From: Parapedobacter sp. SGR-10
GTDB taxonomy: Bacteria > Bacteroidota > Bacteroidia > Sphingobacteriales > Sphingobacteriaceae
Length of the DNA: 64,000 nucleotides
Direction of reading: 5' to 3'
Assembly (NCBI RefSeq): GCF_011030405.1
Contig: NZ_JAAJTJ010000008.1
Coordinates: forward strand, 87,591 to 151,590
Shown here: positions 61,533-64,000 of the stretch, one piece after another
Layout of the letters: each line of letters begins with the position of its first letter
Numbering within the stretch: position 1 is the first letter of the stretch
Notes under the pieces: model-generated
Databases searched by the model: none
What the model saw: the letters and a program-made list of their open reading frames with translations, nothing else
What the model was told of the DNA's origin: nothing
Made by a program: the position numbers and the translations under genes

Positions 61533-62176
61533 ATAAACGGAGGATTCAATACGACAGTTCTCTTTCGCCTCTATGCCGGCGGGGCATCCGACTTGGAAAG
61601 GGCCCAAGTCGGCAAGGCCCTTTGTCCAATCAATGTGGTCTGTCGCACAGGCCAGCGCTCACGGCAACAGATACCGTCAAGGCTGGGAAGAATTCCGAAG
61701 CCTTAAGATGGGGCTTCGGAAATATCCCCTAGGCCTTGTCCATCCCACAGCCCCGGTATCTGCTGCCGTCTGCCACCACTTGTGATTGGACGGGCTGCAT
61801 TCTACAACGGATATTTTCTTTCTGCATATAACGTACTGATCTGCAAGCAAGGCGAATCCGTATTAGACAGCGTTCGTCCATTTCATCAGCATTGGGAAGA
61901 ATAGCCCTGCAACGGGAGGCTGTGTGGTGGGATGCCCCTAGCTCCGTTCAGTTTTGTTGAAGGGTTCGTGTGCAAAGGCTCTAGGGAGACAAAACCAAGG
62001 GCAGCAGTTGCTGGGCTATTGAGCGTTGGAATTGTGGGACAAGATGCCTTGAAATGGGCAAAAGGTTTTGGTCCTTTTGCCTTACAAAAGGACTAGGCCC
62101 GTCTGGCCATGAAGACGGAGAGGCAGTGGGGTGGAAAAAAACAGAATCTAGGTGTATAAAACATTCCTCCTTTTTA
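61533..62176. ncRNA. Large hairpin-rich non-coding element, copy 2
   Basis: Diverged homologue of 20414-21173 in opposite orientation. Shared parts: AAACGGAGG start, ATGCCGGCGGGGCA, AATAGCCCTGCAAC/GTTGCTGGGCTATT (61900-61913/62007-62020), GTTTTGT/ACAAAAC inside it, CCATTTCA/TGAAATGG (61878-61885/62050-62057) and the GCCCGTCTGG...GAAGACGG hairpin. Two overlapping, mutually exclusive stems, 62057-62065/62073-62081 and GTCCTTTTG/CAAAAGGAC (62071-62079/62085-62093), are also formed in copy 1 by different bases. Own hairpins: 61589-61597/61605-61613 and 61693-61702/61712-61721. No conserved reading frame. Confidence 0.7.
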
Positions 62177-62257
62177 ATATACCATCCCTTTAACAAAACC
62201 AAACAGTTTTGCGTTAGCTTTCTTTCAAAAAGAATATCATTTCAATAGACTATTGCG

Positions 62258-62265
62258 TAACTTTG
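62258..62265 (+). promoter_or_regulatory. -7 box of the PLP enzyme gene
   Basis: TAACTTTG, a TAnnTTTG match, 14 bp before ATG 62280. Supports that start over the in-frame upstream codon at 62253. Confidence 0.6.
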
Positions 62266-62279
62266 AAAAAATATTCATC

Positions 62280-63464
62280 ATGTCAAAGCTAGAAACCTCT
62301 TTAATCCACGAGGGAGAACAATTCAATACAACAAATTCCGTCGTAGCCCCTATCTATCAGACCTCGACTTATTTTGCAGATGAAGACATCGCTTCCTTTG
62401 CGCATGCAGCCACTGCTCCAAAATATCCCGAATTTTACCATCGGCACGGCAATCCTACCAACAGTCAGGTGGCAGCCGTGATTGCCAGGCTCGAAAAAAC
62501 TGAAGACGCCTTGGTCTTAGCCACGGGTATGGCTGCGATCAGCACGGCTATGCTAGCCGCGGTACAGGCCGGAGACCATGTCATCATCCAGTACGCGCAC
62601 TATTCGGCTGTACTTATGTTTGCCCGCGAATTTTTGCAACAATATGGCGTCGAAGTCTCCCACGTAGACCAAACGGACAACGCAGCTTTTGAAAAAGCCA
62701 TACGCCCAAACACCAAATTGATCTATATCGAGACCCCGTCCAATCCCAACCTGGATATCACCGATCTTGAATTTATCGGAAAGTTGGGACGTGACAAAGG
62801 TATCATGACCATGATCGACAACACTTTCGCTTCCCCGATCAACCAAACCCCTACCGACTATGGCATCGATGTCGTCGTACACAGTGCAACGAAATATCTC
62901 GGTGGGCATAGTGACCTGACGGCCGGGGCGATCTGTGGGACCAAGGACTTTGTCGAGAAGGCCTGGCGCCGTTCGCTGGTCTTGGGAGCATCTTTGAGCC
63001 CATTCGACTCCTGGTTATTGTTGCGGGGATTGAAAACCCTGGCCTTGCGTGTACGTCAGATCAATGAGAATGCACTAACGCTTGCACAGTGGTTGACGAA
63101 ACAACCTTTGATCCAGAAAGTAAACTATGTGGGCCTTCCTTCACATCCACAACATGAGCTTGCTAAAAAACAAATGCACGGATTTACAGGGATGCTCTGT
63201 ATTGAGGTTGCCGGAGACAATGATGCCGTACAATTTGAACGGGCACAACATATCCTCAATAATCTCAACGTATTCAGCAATGCCGTCAGCTTGGGAGGTG
63301 TAGAATCCCTGATCGCGCATCCTGCCAGTATGTGGGGTGCAAGCCAGACCGAAGAACAACGCAAAAAATCCGACATAACTACCGGATTATTACGTATTTC
63401 GGTCGGTATCGAACATATCGATGATTTGATTGCCGATTTTGAACAGGCGTTTAAGAAAATTTAA
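62280..63464 (+). CDS. Trans-sulfuration PLP enzyme (cystathionine gamma-synthase / methionine gamma-lyase family)
   Basis: 394 residues. Cys/Met-metabolism fold: TSTYFADEDIASF, YHRHGNPTNSQVAAVIARLE, ATGMAAISTAMLAAVQAGDH, ETPSNPNLDITDL, MIDNTFASPINQTP and the PLP lysine K205 in HSATKYLGGHSDLTAG. The C-terminus has SLGGVESLIAHPASMWGASQ and LLRISVGIEHIDDLIADFEQ. Either synthesis (MetB-like) or lysis of sulfur amino acids is possible; the sequence alone does not decide. Monocistronic, ended by a family A hairpin. Confidence 0.9.
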   Translation: MSKLETSLIHEGEQFNTTNSVVAPIYQTSTYFADEDIASFAHAATAPKYPEFYHRHGNPTNSQVAAVIARLEKTEDALVLATGMAAISTAMLAAVQAGDHVIIQYAHYSAVLMFAREFLQQYGVEVSHVDQTDNAAFEKAIRPNTKLIYIETPSNPNLDITDLEFIGKLGRDKGIMTMIDNTFASPINQTPTDYGIDVVVHSATKYLGGHSDLTAGAICGTKDFVEKAWRRSLVLGASLSPFDSWLLLRGLKTLALRVRQINENALTLAQWLTKQPLIQKVNYVGLPSHPQHELAKKQMHGFTGMLCIEVAGDNDAVQFERAQHILNNLNVFSNAVSLGGVESLIAHPASMWGASQTEEQRKKSDITTGLLRISVGIEHIDDLIADFEQAFKKI

Positions 63465-63476
63465 TGATTATTTTTG

Positions 63477-63504
63477 TAGAGACGCAAGATTTTGCGTCTC
63501 TACT
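63477..63504. repeat. Palindromic repeat, family A copy 9
   Basis: 28 nt, identical to copy 1 (centre GATT). It lies 13 bp after the PLP-enzyme stop, where it can act as a 3'-end hairpin. Confidence 0.9.
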
Positions 63505-63543
63505 CGCAATCACCATGATTAATCAAATAATCAATACAAAAAC

Positions 63544-64000
63544 ATGAAGACCACTCTTCTTACGCTGTGTTTTTTCCTTTCTCTTGGTATCCTATCCGCT
63601 CAAGAGCAGCCCGTCGTGATGGAGTGGATCGTAGATGGTGAGACCCGACAGGCACTGGCTTATATCCCTGCATCTGCCAAAACAGGGCCTACACCTGTTG
63701 TTTTTGCCTTTCATGGTCATGGAGGCACCATGCATAGGGCCTTTCAGCAAAGAAACTTCCATCAGCTATGGCCCGAATCGATCTTTATTTGTCCACAAGG
63801 ACTGAATACTCCCGGTCTCCTTACCGATCCTGAAGGTAAAAAAAGTGGATGGGTCATGGATGATAAGACTGACGCTAACCGGGATATACAGTTCGTCGAT
63901 GCTATGTTGAAAACCGTACGAGCCAATTATAAGATTGATAATAGCAGGGTTTATGCTACCGGACACTCGAACGGAGGAGGTTTTACCTATCTGTTATGGG
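63544..64000 (+). CDS. Secreted alpha/beta-hydrolase esterase (LpqC / PHB-depolymerase-like), partial
   Basis: The first 152 codons are visible; the gene runs off the right edge. Signal peptide MKTTLLTLCFFLSLGILSAQ, then VVFAFHGHGGT (oxyanion HG), FICPQGLNTPG, KKSGWVMDDKTDANRDIQFV and the nucleophile elbow TGHSNGGGF with Ser in G-x-S-x-G. Typical of the LpqC/esterase family that hydrolyses polyesters or feruloyl esters. The substrate cannot be told from this part. Confidence 0.85.
   Translation, partial: MKTTLLTLCFFLSLGILSAQEQPVVMEWIVDGETRQALAYIPASAKTGPTPVVFAFHGHGGTMHRAFQQRNFHQLWPESIFICPQGLNTPGLLTDPEGKKSGWVMDDKTDANRDIQFVDAMLKTVRANYKIDNSRVYATGHSNGGGFTYLLW

Noticed and set aside
61573..62248. 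Four frames of 60-73 codons in the second non-coding element
   Set aside because: None is conserved in the homologous copy at 20414-21173, whereas stems are.

Overview
The window looks like a chromosomal piece of a Sphingobacteriaceae bacterium, most likely Sphingobacterium or a close relative (Bacteroidota). This is inferred from a SusC/SusD pair with its own TlpA-like partner, DUF6266, DUF6520 and MauE family proteins, a LytTR membrane regulator, and Bacteroidota-type -7 boxes (TAnnTTTG) in front of plsC, the tRNA pair, mfd and the PLP enzyme. All comparisons were made by eye; no database search was run.

Layout. 1-6.6 kb is housekeeping: the end of a SulP transporter, carbonic anhydrase, an acyltransferase, GT2 and flippase-like membrane genes, ruvC, a conserved kinase-like protein and two tRNA-Val genes. 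6.6-7.3 kb holds a decayed GIY-YIG gene and a TGTAC-rich tract. 7.3-15.9 kb (minus strand) is an exopolysaccharide block: Wza and Wzc export/kinase, a GT4, and a PglC/PglD/PglE-like trio for an acetamido sugar, interrupted by an ATPase. 16.2-19.2 kb is a small accessory cluster (lipoprotein, CHAP-like peptidase, membrane protein, DUF6266, HTH) with an 11-nt-period array. 19.3-23.5 kb holds regulators, MauE and a small secreted protein, around a 760-nt non-coding element. 23.5-29.3 kb is TlpA-SusD-SusC. 29-32.9 kb is an accessory island (XRE, truncated DUF2971, ORF6N, a Q/N-linker protein) between duplicated SusC leaders. 32.9-57.2 kb (minus strand) is a large capsule/O-antigen cluster: Wzx, a Wzy candidate, several glycosyltransferases, pyruvyl- and acyltransferases, CapA, CapK and nucleotide-sugar genes (two rfbA, rfbB, rfbC, ugd, a WbpO/WbpP-like pair). 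57.4-64 kb is mfd, a Cys/Met-metabolism PLP enzyme and the start of a secreted esterase.

Working together: the nucleotide-sugar genes at 47.8-57.2 kb supply dTDP-4-keto sugar, UDP-glucuronate and probably UDP-HexNAcA. The transferases at 36-46 kb assemble a repeat unit, Wzx flips it and the 35.4 kb protein may polymerise it. PglC-like initiation and Wza/Wzc export lie 20 kb further on in the same orientation.

The most unusual content is not protein-coding. (1) Two diverged copies of a large hairpin-rich non-coding element (20414-21173; 61533-62176) share nested stems, a possible pseudoknot and two mutually exclusive hairpins kept by compensatory changes. (2) A 226-bp array has TTCGG-type motifs every 11 nt that flip to CCGAA halfway, so both halves pair in register. 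(3) Palindromic repeat families lie inside open reading frames without breaking them (peptidase, membrane protein, SusC leader, and an A-rich tract inside a UDP-sugar dehydrogenase). (4) The SusC leader, with a small structured RNA candidate, is duplicated around an XRE gene. Several broken genes (sugar transferase 5' end, GT deletion remnant, DUF1016, GIY-YIG) mark decay, two of them beside ATPase genes.
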